From the NCBI RefSeq assembly GCF_021403115.1, contig NZ_JAJSSH010000003.1, positions 186,001-250,000 on the forward strand: a stretch of 64,000 bases of DNA. Direction: 5' to 3'. The first letter of the stretch is position 1. Every line of letters starts with the position of its first letter. Of the stretch, positions 9,670-17,673 are shown piece after piece. The notes beneath the pieces are model-generated. The model made no database searches and was not told where the DNA came from. It was given only the letters and a program-made list of their open reading frames with translations. Position numbers and translations under genes: made by a program. The stretch is from Sphingobium sufflavum (GTDB lineage: Bacteria > Pseudomonadota > Alphaproteobacteria > Sphingomonadales > Sphingomonadaceae).

Positions 9670-10362
9670 TCAGGGCGCAAGCGGGCCGGGCAGGCCGTTA
9701 TAGACCAGCGCCACCACCCCCGCCCCGACCGCCACCGCGACGATCAGGCCGATGCGCGACGCCGGGGCGACCGCCGCCTGCGCCGTCATGACCCGCCGGT
9801 ATCCGGTGAGCATGGGCGTGATGAGGTTCCGCCGCTTGACGACCAGGTAGAAGAGGATGGCCGCGACATGCAGCGCCGCGACCAGCTTCAGCAGGGCGAA
9901 GGCCGCGCCATGAATCGCCGCCGCCTGCCGTCCCCGGTCGAAATCGACGAGGTAGGAGAGGGGGCCGCTCTCGATCCCGTCGATGTCCACCGCGAACAGG
10001 CCGGAGAGGGTCTGCACCGTCAGCAGCAGCAGCAGCAGCGCGACGCTCCACCCGCCCAGCGGATTGTGCCCGGCGACGCTCTCGTCATGGCCCTTGCTCC
10101 GCAGATAGGCGAGGGCGGCGCGCGGTCCTTTCAGGAAGCCGCCAAAGCGGGCGGTGCCGGACCCGACAAAGCCCCAGACGATGCGAAAGGCGACCAGCCC
10201 CAATATCGCCAGCCCGCTATAGCGGTGCCATTCCATCTGGTACGTCTCCGCGCTGTACCAACTGAAACCGAGCAGGCCGACCAGCAGCCAGTGGAACAGG
10301 CGCGTCGGCGCGTCCCACACATACTGGCGCAGCCGGGCGATGCGGGTGTCGGCCACCGCCAT
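9670..10362 (-). CDS. Cytochrome b561-type membrane protein
   Basis: Integral membrane di-haem cytochrome of 230 residues with four or more TM helices. The opening RQYVWDAPTRLFHWLLVGLLG carries the first haem His of the Ni/Fe-hydrogenase b-subunit/b561 family; further candidate ligands are the His in MEWHRYSGLAILG, in IHGAAFALLK and in AALHVAAILFY. The start at 10362 shares one base with the HiPIP stop (TGATG). Location and family suggest that it passes electrons between the quinone pool and the exported HiPIP or cytochrome c' of the same operon. A Leu-rich stretch of TM3 is written in repeated CTG codons. Confidence 0.88.
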   Translation of the reverse strand: MAVADTRIARLRQYVWDAPTRLFHWLLVGLLGFSWYSAETYQMEWHRYSGLAILGLVAFRIVWGFVGSGTARFGGFLKGPRAALAYLRSKGHDESVAGHNPLGGWSVALLLLLLTVQTLSGLFAVDIDGIESGPLSYLVDFDRGRQAAAIHGAAFALLKLVAALHVAAILFYLVVKRRNLITPMLTGYRRVMTAQAAVAPASRIGLIVAVAVGAGVVALVYNGLPGPLAP

Positions 10363-10769
10363 CAGCCCTTCGGCGCCCAGCTGTCGCACACGCCCGCCGC
10401 GGGCACCGCCCCGCCGCTGAGCAGCGCGCACTTGCCGCAATCGCTGCCCTTGGCCCCGGTGAAGAACATGCAGGTGCCGCATGTCTTCTTGGGATCGGTC
10501 GACGCCATTTTAAAGCCGAGCGAGCGGCGCATACTTGTCTGGCTGGCGGGCAGCTTGGTGGGGTCGATGCACACCTCCCCCGTCGCTCCCGCCGCCGCCC
10601 CGGCCGCCATGGCCGCGCCGCCGCACGACAGGCCGATGGCCAGCGCGGGCAGGGTGGCGAGCAGGCCCAGCATCCGGCGACGACCCGGATTGCCCGGCAG
10701 GTCGTCCGTCGCGTCGGGAATCAGGGCGTCAACGGGCAGGGCGCTGGACGATTTCATACGCATATCCAT
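10362..10769 (-). CDS. High-potential iron-sulfur protein (HiPIP), Tat-exported
   Basis: Small periplasmic electron carrier with one 4Fe-4S cluster, 135 residues. Twin-arginine signal GRRRMLGLLATLPALAI (30-46) follows an unusually long, polar N-terminal stretch. The cluster ligands fit C97-x2-C100-x13-C114-x13-C128, the HiPIP pattern; the last 13-residue spacing matches the family. An additional Cys111 and Cys67 occur. The first ATG lies 41 bp inside the VOC gene; internal Mets at 10763 and 10757 are alternative starts. HiPIPs usually donate to reaction centres or terminal oxidases; here the partner is probably the adjoining cytochrome b or the cytochrome c' at the operon head. Confidence 0.87.
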   Translation of the reverse strand: MDMRMKSSSALPVDALIPDATDDLPGNPGRRRMLGLLATLPALAIGLSCGGAAMAAGAAAGATGEVCIDPTKLPASQTSMRRSLGFKMASTDPKKTCGTCMFFTGAKGSDCGKCALLSGGAVPAAGVCDSWAPKG

Positions 10770-11316
10770 CAGGGTCTTTGATCCAGAAGTTCTTGGTTTT
10801 CGTCAGGGCGTCGGCATGGACCGCGCCGGGCGCATATCCCGCCGCCGTCAGCCGCGCGACCAGCGCGTCGGCATCGGTCACGGACAGCATGACATGGCCA
10901 TAGTCGGGCGCGACGGGCTTTGCCACCGCGCTATCCTTCGGCAGGTTCAGCAAGATTGCCGGACCCGGCGACCCGAAGGTGAAGATGAGTTCCGCGCCAT
11001 CCGGCCGGTCGATCCGCCGGGCCAGCGTCATGCCCAGCCCCTGCGTGTAGAAACGGGTGGAGCGCGCGCCGTCGGTGATGCGCAGCGCGGTCCCGATGAC
11101 TCCCATGCCCGCCGGGGTTGTGGTGGCGGATGTGGCTGGTGCTGTGGATGCCGCTCCCGATGCGGGCGCGCCCACGCCCACGCCCACGGCCACGGATGCT
11201 GCCGTACCCATGGCGGTCCGTGCCCCGTTGGGGCCGGGCGCGGCCAGCGCAGGCTGCGCGCCCATGCCCAACAGCAGGGGCAGCAGGCTCCACGCCAGCC
11301 GCAGGGGCCGGATCAT
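10729..11316 (-). CDS. Exported VOC/glyoxalase-fold protein
   Basis: A 195-residue protein with a signal peptide (first ~28 residues, ending near ALA), a Gly/Ala/Thr-rich linker (about 30-65), then one vicinal-oxygen-chelate domain: GTALRITDGARSTRFYTQGL at its start, the central YGHVMLSVTDADALVARL, and KNFWIKDPDGYAYEIVQ at its end. Export of a VOC protein is uncommon; most glyoxalase/dioxygenase relatives are cytoplasmic. Possible metal ligands are His in GHVML and Glu in YEIVQ. The start overlaps the DUF1552 stop (ATGA at 11313-11316). Catalytic role unknown; the context argues for modification of a compound handled by the exported redox proteins. Confidence 0.82.
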   Translation of the reverse strand: MIRPLRLAWSLLPLLLGMGAQPALAAPGPNGARTAMGTAASVAVGVGVGAPASGAASTAPATSATTTPAGMGVIGTALRITDGARSTRFYTQGLGMTLARRIDRPDGAELIFTFGSPGPAILLNLPKDSAVAKPVAPDYGHVMLSVTDADALVARLTAAGYAPGAVHADALTKTKNFWIKDPDGYAYEIVQRPAR

Positions 11317-12653
11317 ATCAGCAATTCCTTGATGGTCTTGTTCGTTTCCATGCTGTTGGTGCCCCAGCGGTCGACCGAAACGCCCATCGCCTGTTGCAGG
11401 GTCAGGCCGACGCGGCTGACCGGCGTGCCGTCGCCCGCGACATGGATGCCGGTCCGGATTCGTCCGCCCGCGCTGCCCGCCGTCATCATCGGGATATTGT
11501 CGATGGTGTGGAACTTGGCGAATTCCGTCTCGCTGTGGGCAAAGACCAGGCTGTTGTCGAGCATCGTGCCATTGCCCTCCTTCACGCTGTCCAGCGCGTT
11601 CACGAAATAATGCCAGGCCTCCATGCATTTGGCGACGAAGAAGGTGGCGTCGGGCTGGTATCCCAGCATGCTGTCCAGCGGTTCCTCATGGGTCAGCTGG
11701 TGGTGGGTGATGGTGCTGCCGATGCGGGTCAGCGACGATGCGCCATTGTTGAAGTTCATGTTGAACACGCGCGTATTGTCGCACGCCATGGCCATGACGA
11801 GCAGGTCGGTCATCAACTGGTGATTGACCATGACATTCTCGATCTCCGCGTTGACCGGCCGTTCCGCCACGCCCTTGGGCAGGATGCACGCCTGCATCGG
11901 TTCCGGCTTGGTCAGTTCCACGTCGAGCTGTTTTTCGAGCTGGCGCAGCGAGGTGAAATACTGGTCCAGCCGCTGCCGGTCCGCCGTGCCCAGCCGCGCG
12001 GCCAGCGCTTGCCGCTGGTCGGTGATGCCGGACAGGACGCTGCGCCGCGCCATCGCCAGCGTGTCGGGGGTGAAGGTCGCGCTGTTCGGGTCGCGGAAGC
12101 CGGGGCCAAAGATGCGGGTGTAGAGCGACGCGGCGGACACTTCGGCGGGGTTGAGGTTGCCGTTGCCCCGGCCGCTCAGCGAATTGCGCGGGTCGCCGGT
12201 GGCGGACAGTTCCAGCGAGCGGAAGCGCGAGCGGGTGCCGATCTGGTCGCTGATGAGCACGTCGAAGGACGGGCCGGGCAAGCCGCGCTCCGCATCCAGC
12301 GCCATGCCGGTGCGGATGCCCACGCCGCCGCTGGTGTGCGGCAGGTTGGGCTTGCCGTCCAGCGGCACGGAAAAATCGCTGAGGATGTTGATCTTGTGCT
12401 TCAGCGCGCGGATCGGCTCCAGCTCGACCTTCAGGTCATAGTCCGCGCCAACCTTGTCCGGGAACCAGCGCGGGGGATTGACGCCCAGGCCCCAGAACCA
12501 TGTGCCGAAACGGATGGGCAGCGGTGCGCCGGTCGCGGCCATCGCCTCGCCATGATTGTCGAGGAAGATGTCGAGCAGCGGCAGGCCGACGGCGACCATG
12601 CTGCCGTGGACGAATCCCCTGAGCGCGGTGCGGCGATCCAGTCTGAAGGTCAT
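11313..12653 (-). CDS. DUF1552 family exported protein (Tat signal)
   Basis: Exported protein of unknown biochemical function, 446 residues. It starts MTFRLDRRTALRG with a twin-arginine signal and a hydrophobic stretch. The rest matches the DUF1552 pattern as I know it: FGTWFWGLGVNPPRWFP early, INILSDFSVPLDG, a central QYFTSLRQLEKQLDVELTKP helix region, and late HSETEFAKFHTIDNIPM. In planctomycetes, myxobacteria and some proteobacteria DUF1552 genes sit beside DUF1587/1592/1588 genes, as here. The start overlaps the preceding stop (ATGA); the longer upstream open frame is a shadow of that gene. It may bind or process the polymer or compound that the partner haem protein oxidises; that is inference. 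Confidence 0.9.
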   Translation of the reverse strand: MTFRLDRRTALRGFVHGSMVAVGLPLLDIFLDNHGEAMAATGAPLPIRFGTWFWGLGVNPPRWFPDKVGADYDLKVELEPIRALKHKINILSDFSVPLDGKPNLPHTSGGVGIRTGMALDAERGLPGPSFDVLISDQIGTRSRFRSLELSATGDPRNSLSGRGNGNLNPAEVSAASLYTRIFGPGFRDPNSATFTPDTLAMARRSVLSGITDQRQALAARLGTADRQRLDQYFTSLRQLEKQLDVELTKPEPMQACILPKGVAERPVNAEIENVMVNHQLMTDLLVMAMACDNTRVFNMNFNNGASSLTRIGSTITHHQLTHEEPLDSMLGYQPDATFFVAKCMEAWHYFVNALDSVKEGNGTMLDNSLVFAHSETEFAKFHTIDNIPMMTAGSAGGRIRTGIHVAGDGTPVSRVGLTLQQAMGVSVDRWGTNSMETNKTIKELLI

Positions 12654-14443
12654 GGCTGTGCTCCAATCTTGGTGGGTCCGCCGGGCGTTGCGCCCAGGGC
12701 TGCGATGGCGGCGGGGGTGGTGCCCATGGCGGGCGCCTTTATGCGATAGGCCTGCGGCAGGGTGGCGATCTGAAGGAACAGGGACCGCATGCGATAGCCC
12801 TGCTTCTCGAACCCCTGCTCGATGCCGGTAATCAGGTCCGTCTCCTCGCCGGGATGGCGGCCGGTGGCATATTCCAGCGCGCGGCTGGCGACGCATTCGG
12901 TGGTGGACTTGCTGGCGGCCAGCGCCTTGCCCAGCCCCACTGCGCCGCTGAAGGCCACGCCCTCGAACACGCCATTGGTGTCGATGGGGGCCTTGTTCTC
13001 CGTGTAACGGAACGCGCCGATGCCGTCGAACTTCTCCAGCGGCAGGCCCAGCGGGTCGGTGATCTTGTGGCAGGCGGCGCACACCGGGTCGGTGTTATGC
13101 GCGTTCAGCCGCATGCGGGCGGTGTGCAGGGTCTTGCTGTTCACATCCTGCACGGCGGTGAAATTGACGTTGCCCGGCGGGTTGGGCACTGGCTGGCACA
13201 ACAACAGCTCGCGCACCGCACGGCCGCGCAATGTCGGCGAACTGCGGCCCGAATGGGAATAGAGCGCCAGGAAGCCCGCCTGCCCCAATATGCCCGCCCG
13301 CTCGTCCGCCGCGGGCAGTTCCAGCGGAACCCAGCCCTGCGATTGGCTGACCGGCACCTGATACAGCGGGCCGAGCGCCCGGTTGACGAAGGTGTGGCGG
13401 GTGGTGAACAGGTCGCGATAGTCGCCGTCGCGGAAGATCAGATGGTCGACGATGGTGCGCAGCATCTGCTCCGGCAGGGCCTGCGCCACATCGGCGTTGA
13501 AGCGCGGATAGACGACATTGTCCTTCGCCATCTCGTCGAACTTCTCGAACAGCAGCATGTCCTCGAAGAAGGCGCGCACGCCCGCCTCGATGCGCGGCGA
13601 TTGCACCATCTTCTGCGCGATGGCGGCCATCTGAACCGCGTCGGTCAGGCGACCCTCGGCGGCGGCGGTCAACAGAGCCTCGCCGGGCGTGCTGTTCCAC
13701 AGGAAGAAGCTGAGCCGCGCCGCGCGCGAATAATTGTCCAGGCGCAGGTCGCCGGGGCTGGCCGGGTCGTCCTCCCCGCTCTCCACGATGAACAGGAAAT
13801 TGGGGGAGGTCAGCATGGCGGACAGCGCCAGTTGCAGGCCCATGTGGAAATCGCCGGTCTGGGTCGCGGCGGCGTCGGCCATCTTGACATAGGCGGCCAG
13901 CTCGCCGCCGGTCATCGGGCGACGGAAAAGGTAGCGGCCCAGCGGGGTCAGCGCCTCCGCCGCGCACGCGCTGTCGGCCAGCTTCGGGTTGCGCGGCGTG
14001 CATTTGACGAACCAGCCGCGATGGTCGGCGTCGAACACCTGCGCCGCGATGCCGCGCGCCATGGCGTCGAACTGCTCCAGCCCGGCGGGGGAGATGGTCG
14101 ATGCGCTGCCGCCGGTCGCGATCAGTTCATGCACCGGGCGCACGATCGGTTCGAACCGGCCCGCGACCTTGATGTCCGTGCCGAATATGTCCGCGATGCT
14201 GTTGCGATATTGCGATTCGGTGATGCGGCGCATCGCCACGACCTGCGCCAGCGCGCCGGTGAAGAGCGGCGCGGGCGGGGCGGACAGCGCGCTGGCCTGC
14301 GCGCCGCCGGGGGCCTTGTCCGCCGTGCAGGCGGCCAGGGCGAGGGGGGAGGCGATCAGGGCCAGCGCCGCCAGCCAGCGCGCGGGGGAACGGCGGCCGG
14401 AGGGGGAAGGCGAGAGCGAGCGGGAGGAGAGGGCGCGGCTCAT
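12650..14443 (-). CDS. DUF1587/1595/1592/1588/1585 haem-motif lipoprotein
   Basis: Multi-domain exported protein of 597 residues. A lipobox LAAC (Cys39) follows a signal peptide. Domain order inferred from remembered signatures: DUF1587 (about 70-130, ITESQYRNSIADIFG), DUF1595 (160-225), DUF1592 (235-360, DNYSRAARLSFFLWNSTP), DUF1588 (375-480, ERAGILGQAGFLALYS plus CAACH at 455-459 and KITDPLGLPLEKFD), and DUF1585 (490-565). The CxxCH could bind a c-type haem. This architecture is best known from planctomycetes and is rare in sphingomonads. It overlaps both neighbours by 4 bp, so stoichiometric expression with DUF1552 is likely. A second domain-order reading without DUF1595 is possible. Confidence 0.9.
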   Translation of the reverse strand: MSRALSSRSLSPSPSGRRSPARWLAALALIASPLALAACTADKAPGGAQASALSAPPAPLFTGALAQVVAMRRITESQYRNSIADIFGTDIKVAGRFEPIVRPVHELIATGGSASTISPAGLEQFDAMARGIAAQVFDADHRGWFVKCTPRNPKLADSACAAEALTPLGRYLFRRPMTGGELAAYVKMADAAATQTGDFHMGLQLALSAMLTSPNFLFIVESGEDDPASPGDLRLDNYSRAARLSFFLWNSTPGEALLTAAAEGRLTDAVQMAAIAQKMVQSPRIEAGVRAFFEDMLLFEKFDEMAKDNVVYPRFNADVAQALPEQMLRTIVDHLIFRDGDYRDLFTTRHTFVNRALGPLYQVPVSQSQGWVPLELPAADERAGILGQAGFLALYSHSGRSSPTLRGRAVRELLLCQPVPNPPGNVNFTAVQDVNSKTLHTARMRLNAHNTDPVCAACHKITDPLGLPLEKFDGIGAFRYTENKAPIDTNGVFEGVAFSGAVGLGKALAASKSTTECVASRALEYATGRHPGEETDLITGIEQGFEKQGYRMRSLFLQIATLPQAYRIKAPAMGTTPAAIAALGATPGGPTKIGAQP

Positions 14444-15717
14444 CGTTCGGCCACTTTCTGCCCGGCGGGGCGGTCGTTGATGAAGGCGGGGATGGCGCTG
14501 GCCTCGATCGCGGTGGAGATGGTGGTGCACTGGCCGCCCGCGTCGCGGTCGCCATCCGCCGCCAGCTTCAACGCCTTGTAGATTCCCGCGCAGTTGATCC
14601 CGGCGGCGGTGGCCGCGCCGATGCCGCCGATGGACGGGCTTTGGATGACGTTCAGCAGCGGTTGATAACCCGCCACGATGCCATGGAGCGACCCGTCCGG
14701 CTGGAAGGTCAGGCGCAGTTGCGACCGGCGCAACGCCCATTCGGACCGCGCGCCGCGAATGTCGCGCCCGCCGCCCTGCCCCCATGTCTGCCGCAACCGG
14801 ATGTCGACCGGCTGCGTTGTCAGCACGCCGTTGACGATCCGACCGCGCAGCACGTTGCGATACTGCGGCGTCCGGGTCACGCTATAGCTCGCGCCGGGCA
14901 GGAATTTCTGGTTGCTGTCCACGATGGCCCGGTCTTCGGTGTTGGCGTAGATGATCTCGACATCGTCGTCGCGCACCAGGCTGTCGACGCCGCGCAGGAT
15001 CAGCACCTGCGAATGTTCGCCCGACAGCAGGAACTGGTTGAGGCCGCGCGTCGTCTCGCCCGGTGCGTCGTTGACGCCGCGCACGCCCTCGGCGCAGCCC
15101 TGCACCCGCCAATATTGGTTATCCACGCCCGGCTCGCCGTCGGGACCAAAGAAATTCTCGTGCGCGCAGCCATTGGGGACGCCCGCGCCATTGCCGCTGT
15201 CGCCGTCCAGGTTGATGCCCTGCGCGACCTTGCCCTTCAGGAAGCGGGTCGGCGGACGGTCGAACAGTTGCGGCTGGGAACAGATATTGGTGTCGTCCGG
15301 GCCGACCGCATATTTCTTCCAGCGGCTGGTCAGCTCCTCCTCATTCACCTTCAGGCGCAGGCGGGTCGCTTCGGGCGCGGGCAGCGTCTCCAGATAATGG
15401 TCGCGCAGCACGCCCTGCGGTCCTTCCGGGCAATCATCCTTGCCGATATGCACGGCGGGGGAGAAGGATGTCATGACAAAGCCCATGATGCCGTCGGCGG
15501 GCGGAGCGGGCAGGGGTGCGGGGGTGGCGGCCTTCGCAGCGGCGGGAGCCTTCGTCGCGGATACCTTGGTGCCCGACACCTTGGGCCCCACCTTGGCCAT
15601 CACGGCATGGGGCGCGGCGATGGTCAGGAACCCCGCCGCCAGCAGCGCGGCGGCACGGCGCGCGTGTCGCCTGCTCCGGGCGGGGTCGCCCTCTCCGATG
15701 GTCGACGATGGGATCAT
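14440..15717 (-). CDS. Unrecognised exported protein of the DUF1552/DUF1592 operon
   Basis: A 425-residue protein that I cannot place in a family. After a basic N-terminus (RSRRHARR) and a hydrophobic signal it has an Ala/Lys/Pro-rich linker (about 40-70), then a globular part. Features: GIMGFVMTSFSPAVHIGKDDCPEG near the start, several Cys (CPEG, NICSQPQ, NGCAHENF, VQGCAEG, GINCAG, QCTT), and late LTFQPDGSLHGIVAGYQPLLNV. The even number of Cys suggests disulfides in the periplasm. Start ATG 15717 has GAGG five bases upstream; its stop overlaps the next start. It always being next to the haem protein elsewhere would point to a structural partner. Confidence 0.8.
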   Translation of the reverse strand: MIPSSTIGEGDPARSRRHARRAAALLAAGFLTIAAPHAVMAKVGPKVSGTKVSATKAPAAAKAATPAPLPAPPADGIMGFVMTSFSPAVHIGKDDCPEGPQGVLRDHYLETLPAPEATRLRLKVNEEELTSRWKKYAVGPDDTNICSQPQLFDRPPTRFLKGKVAQGINLDGDSGNGAGVPNGCAHENFFGPDGEPGVDNQYWRVQGCAEGVRGVNDAPGETTRGLNQFLLSGEHSQVLILRGVDSLVRDDDVEIIYANTEDRAIVDSNQKFLPGASYSVTRTPQYRNVLRGRIVNGVLTTQPVDIRLRQTWGQGGGRDIRGARSEWALRRSQLRLTFQPDGSLHGIVAGYQPLLNVIQSPSIGGIGAATAAGINCAGIYKALKLAADGDRDAGGQCTTISTAIEASAIPAFINDRPAGQKVAER

Positions 15718-15813
15718 GTCATCCTCACATGCTGGTGCTGGCCGTGGCATCGTGCCTTATCCTTCGATCTTCTCTCGCCCGTCGCCGCGCCCGTGGGGCG
15801 GCAGCGTGCGCGG

Positions 15814-16719
15814 TCAGGGTCGCAACACCGACCCGCCCGTGGGAATGGCGCTCATCGCATCGCTATCGCCGCCGACGGGCGGAGCGTCCGCGACAAAGAC
15901 CGGCTTGCCCCGGTACAGCCATTGCGCCTGCTCGCCCGTGCGCCCGACCGACCAGTCGCCCGACCCGCCATTGGCGAAACCCGCCGGGAAGGGGGACCAG
16001 CCGCCTTGCGCCGGTGCGTCGCCGGTGAACAGCAGGCGGCCCTTGCGGTCGGCCATCACATAGCCGTCACCCAGGAAACGGGCCGTCACCGCGCCGGGCG
16101 TCGACAGTTTCGGCGCGGGCGGTACATATTTCAGGCTGTTCCACGCAAAATCCTCCGCCCCGTCAAAGGCGGCGGTGCCCGGCGCCTCGCCCCGGCGGGT
16201 GAAGACCAGATGGACCTTCTTGTAGATCCACTGGAGGCCCTGCGCGCCTTCGACAATGGCCCAGTCGCCGTTCCACGAGTCCTTGCGCGCCGCAGAGGCA
16301 GCGGGAGCTTCCGCCTTCTCTTCCGCCTTGCCTGCGCCCGCCGGGTCCGGCCGGGTGCGGCGCTCCGTGCCCGGCACGACGATGCCCGGCGTCGCCTTTG
16401 CGCCCGCGGGGGCGAGCAGGGGCTGCCACATCTCCGCACAGGCATCCTTGCAATAGGTGAAGGGCGTGCCCGTCTTGCCCGCCAGCGCGCGCGGGTCCAT
16501 GCCATACAGGGTCTGCCCCCGCGCATCGACATAGACCATCCTGTCACCGACCCGCCGGGTCGTGATGCCGGCGGGGAAATGGTCGGCCGCCACCGCCGCC
16601 GGAATCGGCAGGTCCGATGCCTGCCCCCAGGCCGGGGCCGACAGGCCGGACAGGGCGATCATCGCCAGTCCGGGAATGGCAACGCCGGGAATGGCAAGGA
16701 CGCACCTCTGCCTGTTCAT
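15814..16719 (-). CDS. Exported COG4315/Lipoprotein_15-type repeat protein
   Basis: A 301-residue secreted protein. Signal peptide spans about residues 1-34 (ends SAPAWG-QA). It carries repeats of the type GDRMVYVDARGQTLYGMD ... TYCKDACAEMWQPLLAP, the GxxLYxxD plus CxxxCxxxWPPL pattern of COG4315, with later degenerate copies (DGYVMADRKGRLLFTGD; GDWSVGRTGEQAQWLYRGKPV). Such repeats often accompany cytochromes, but no function is established. GAGGAG stands eight bases before ATG 16719. It precedes the DUF operon by about 95 bp on the same strand and follows the cytochrome c' gene by 50 bp. Confidence 0.82.
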   Translation of the reverse strand: MNRQRCVLAIPGVAIPGLAMIALSGLSAPAWGQASDLPIPAAVAADHFPAGITTRRVGDRMVYVDARGQTLYGMDPRALAGKTGTPFTYCKDACAEMWQPLLAPAGAKATPGIVVPGTERRTRPDPAGAGKAEEKAEAPAASAARKDSWNGDWAIVEGAQGLQWIYKKVHLVFTRRGEAPGTAAFDGAEDFAWNSLKYVPPAPKLSTPGAVTARFLGDGYVMADRKGRLLFTGDAPAQGGWSPFPAGFANGGSGDWSVGRTGEQAQWLYRGKPVFVADAPPVGGDSDAMSAIPTGGSVLRP

Positions 16720-16769
16720 CCGATCAGCTCCTCTTCCAGTCACTCTGCGCGCCCGGCCAGTCGGTCGGG

Positions 16770-17240
16770 TCAATCGCGGCTTTCCGTGCGGAACGCGCGG
16801 TGGCACGCGCCACAGCTTTGCCCCAGCAGCTTGGCCTGCGCCCGGATATTGGCTGTGTCGCCGGTGCCCGCGACCTTGGCAAAGGCGTCGGCCTGCTTGG
16901 CGAAATTGTCCTGCGCGGCCTTGAACTCCGCACCCTTGGCCCAGATGTCGGGCTTGGCGGCGGTCTTGACGCCAGCCTGCGGCCCGCTGCCCTGCGGGAA
17001 CCAGCTATATTGCTGGCGCGCAAAGTCACGGATCTGGCGGGCGGAAAGCTGCATCACATAGGTTTGCGGCGCGCTGCCCTTCAGTTCGTCGTTCACATTC
17101 TTGAAGGCCGCGCCCAGCTCGCGAAAGCCCGCGATGCGCGTCTTGACGACATCGCCGGGGGCGGCGGCCACCGGGGCTGCCAGCGCTGCCAATGCCAATG
17201 CGGGAATCGCAAACCGTCGCGTTGCGCCTGTCATGTCCAT
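16770..17240 (-). CDS. Class II cytochrome c (cytochrome c')
   Basis: Periplasmic four-helix-bundle cytochrome, 156 residues. Signal peptide of about 27 residues ending VAAA. The N-terminal helix has IAGFRELGAAFKNVNDELKG, typical of cytochrome c'/c556, and the haem motif CGACH (143-147) lies near the C-terminus followed by Arg, as the family requires. ATG 17240 or 17234 could be used; GAGG upstream fits the second better. As head gene of the minus-strand redox block it is a likely electron carrier for it, though cytochromes c' can also bind NO. Confidence 0.9.
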   Translation of the reverse strand: MDMTGATRRFAIPALALAALAAPVAAAPGDVVKTRIAGFRELGAAFKNVNDELKGSAPQTYVMQLSARQIRDFARQQYSWFPQGSGPQAGVKTAAKPDIWAKGAEFKAAQDNFAKQADAFAKVAGTGDTANIRAQAKLLGQSCGACHRAFRTESRD

Positions 17241-17454
17241 CGTCCTCGGTCAGTTCTGTTCTGTTCGGGACAATCATCCCGTCTGATGAGGCTGTTTTAG
17301 GGCGTGGGTCGGCGGCGGGACAATCGCTTTTACGCAATGCTTACATTGGGGCGGCGGGGGCGGTGGCGGGCCGTGCGGTCAGGCGGGCCGGGCTTTTCGG
17401 GGAAGGAAGCCCTCGCCCGACCCAGCGGCCGGTTGCGCGATAAAGGGCCACTGG

Positions 17455-17469
17455 TTGCATTTCATGCAA
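17455..17469. promoter_or_regulatory. Perfect dyad TTGCAT-N3-ATGCAA upstream of the cytochrome c' operon
   Basis: A 6-3-6 inverted repeat about 215 bp upstream of the cytochrome c' start and just before the candidate small RNA on the other strand. It could be an operator for either. No family can be assigned from the bases alone. Confidence 0.35.
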
Positions 17470-17490
17470 TCGTCCTGACGTTGTTCGCAG

Positions 17491-17587
17491 TTGCACAATT
17501 TCCGGGTGCGGCGCACAAAGCCAGTGCCTTTCAGGCATCCTCTCCTAAAACTCTCAAGGGCTGGTCCAACGACCGGCCCTTTTTTTT
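17491..17587 (+). ncRNA. Candidate small RNA ending in an intrinsic terminator
   Basis: No reading frame on the plus strand explains the strong terminator at 17558-17587. Upstream of it sit a small hairpin TGCCT-TTC-AGGCA (17525-17537) and the single-stranded pyrimidine-rich stretch TCCTCTCCTAAAACTCTC, which is complementary to Shine-Dalgarno sequences. A weak -35 TTGCAC (17491-17496) with CACAAA 17 bp later would start a transcript of roughly 60 nt. Layout (hairpin, anti-SD loop, terminator) resembles alphaproteobacterial trans-acting sRNAs; family not identified. Promoter position is uncertain. Confidence 0.45.
17558..17587 (+). terminator. Strong intrinsic terminator
   Basis: GGGCTGGTC (17558-17566), loop CAAC, GACCGGCCC (17571-17579) with one G-T pair, then eight T. 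The T tract is on the plus strand, so it ends a plus-strand transcript and not the gntR gene that converges from the right; on the minus strand only a broken T run follows. Confidence 0.8.
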
Positions 17588-17673
17588 GTCCTCCGCCGTT
17601 CGGGGTTGCGGCCGCCCCTCTTTCCGTCCGCGCATCCGCCTTGGTCGGCCCCGCCCCTCTCAGGACGCGCCCG

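Noticed and set aside
11118..14581. Long plus-strand open frames opposite the DUF1552 and DUF1592 genes
   Set aside because: Antisense frames of high-GC genes; no start context, no motif, and the minus-strand proteins are clearly family members.
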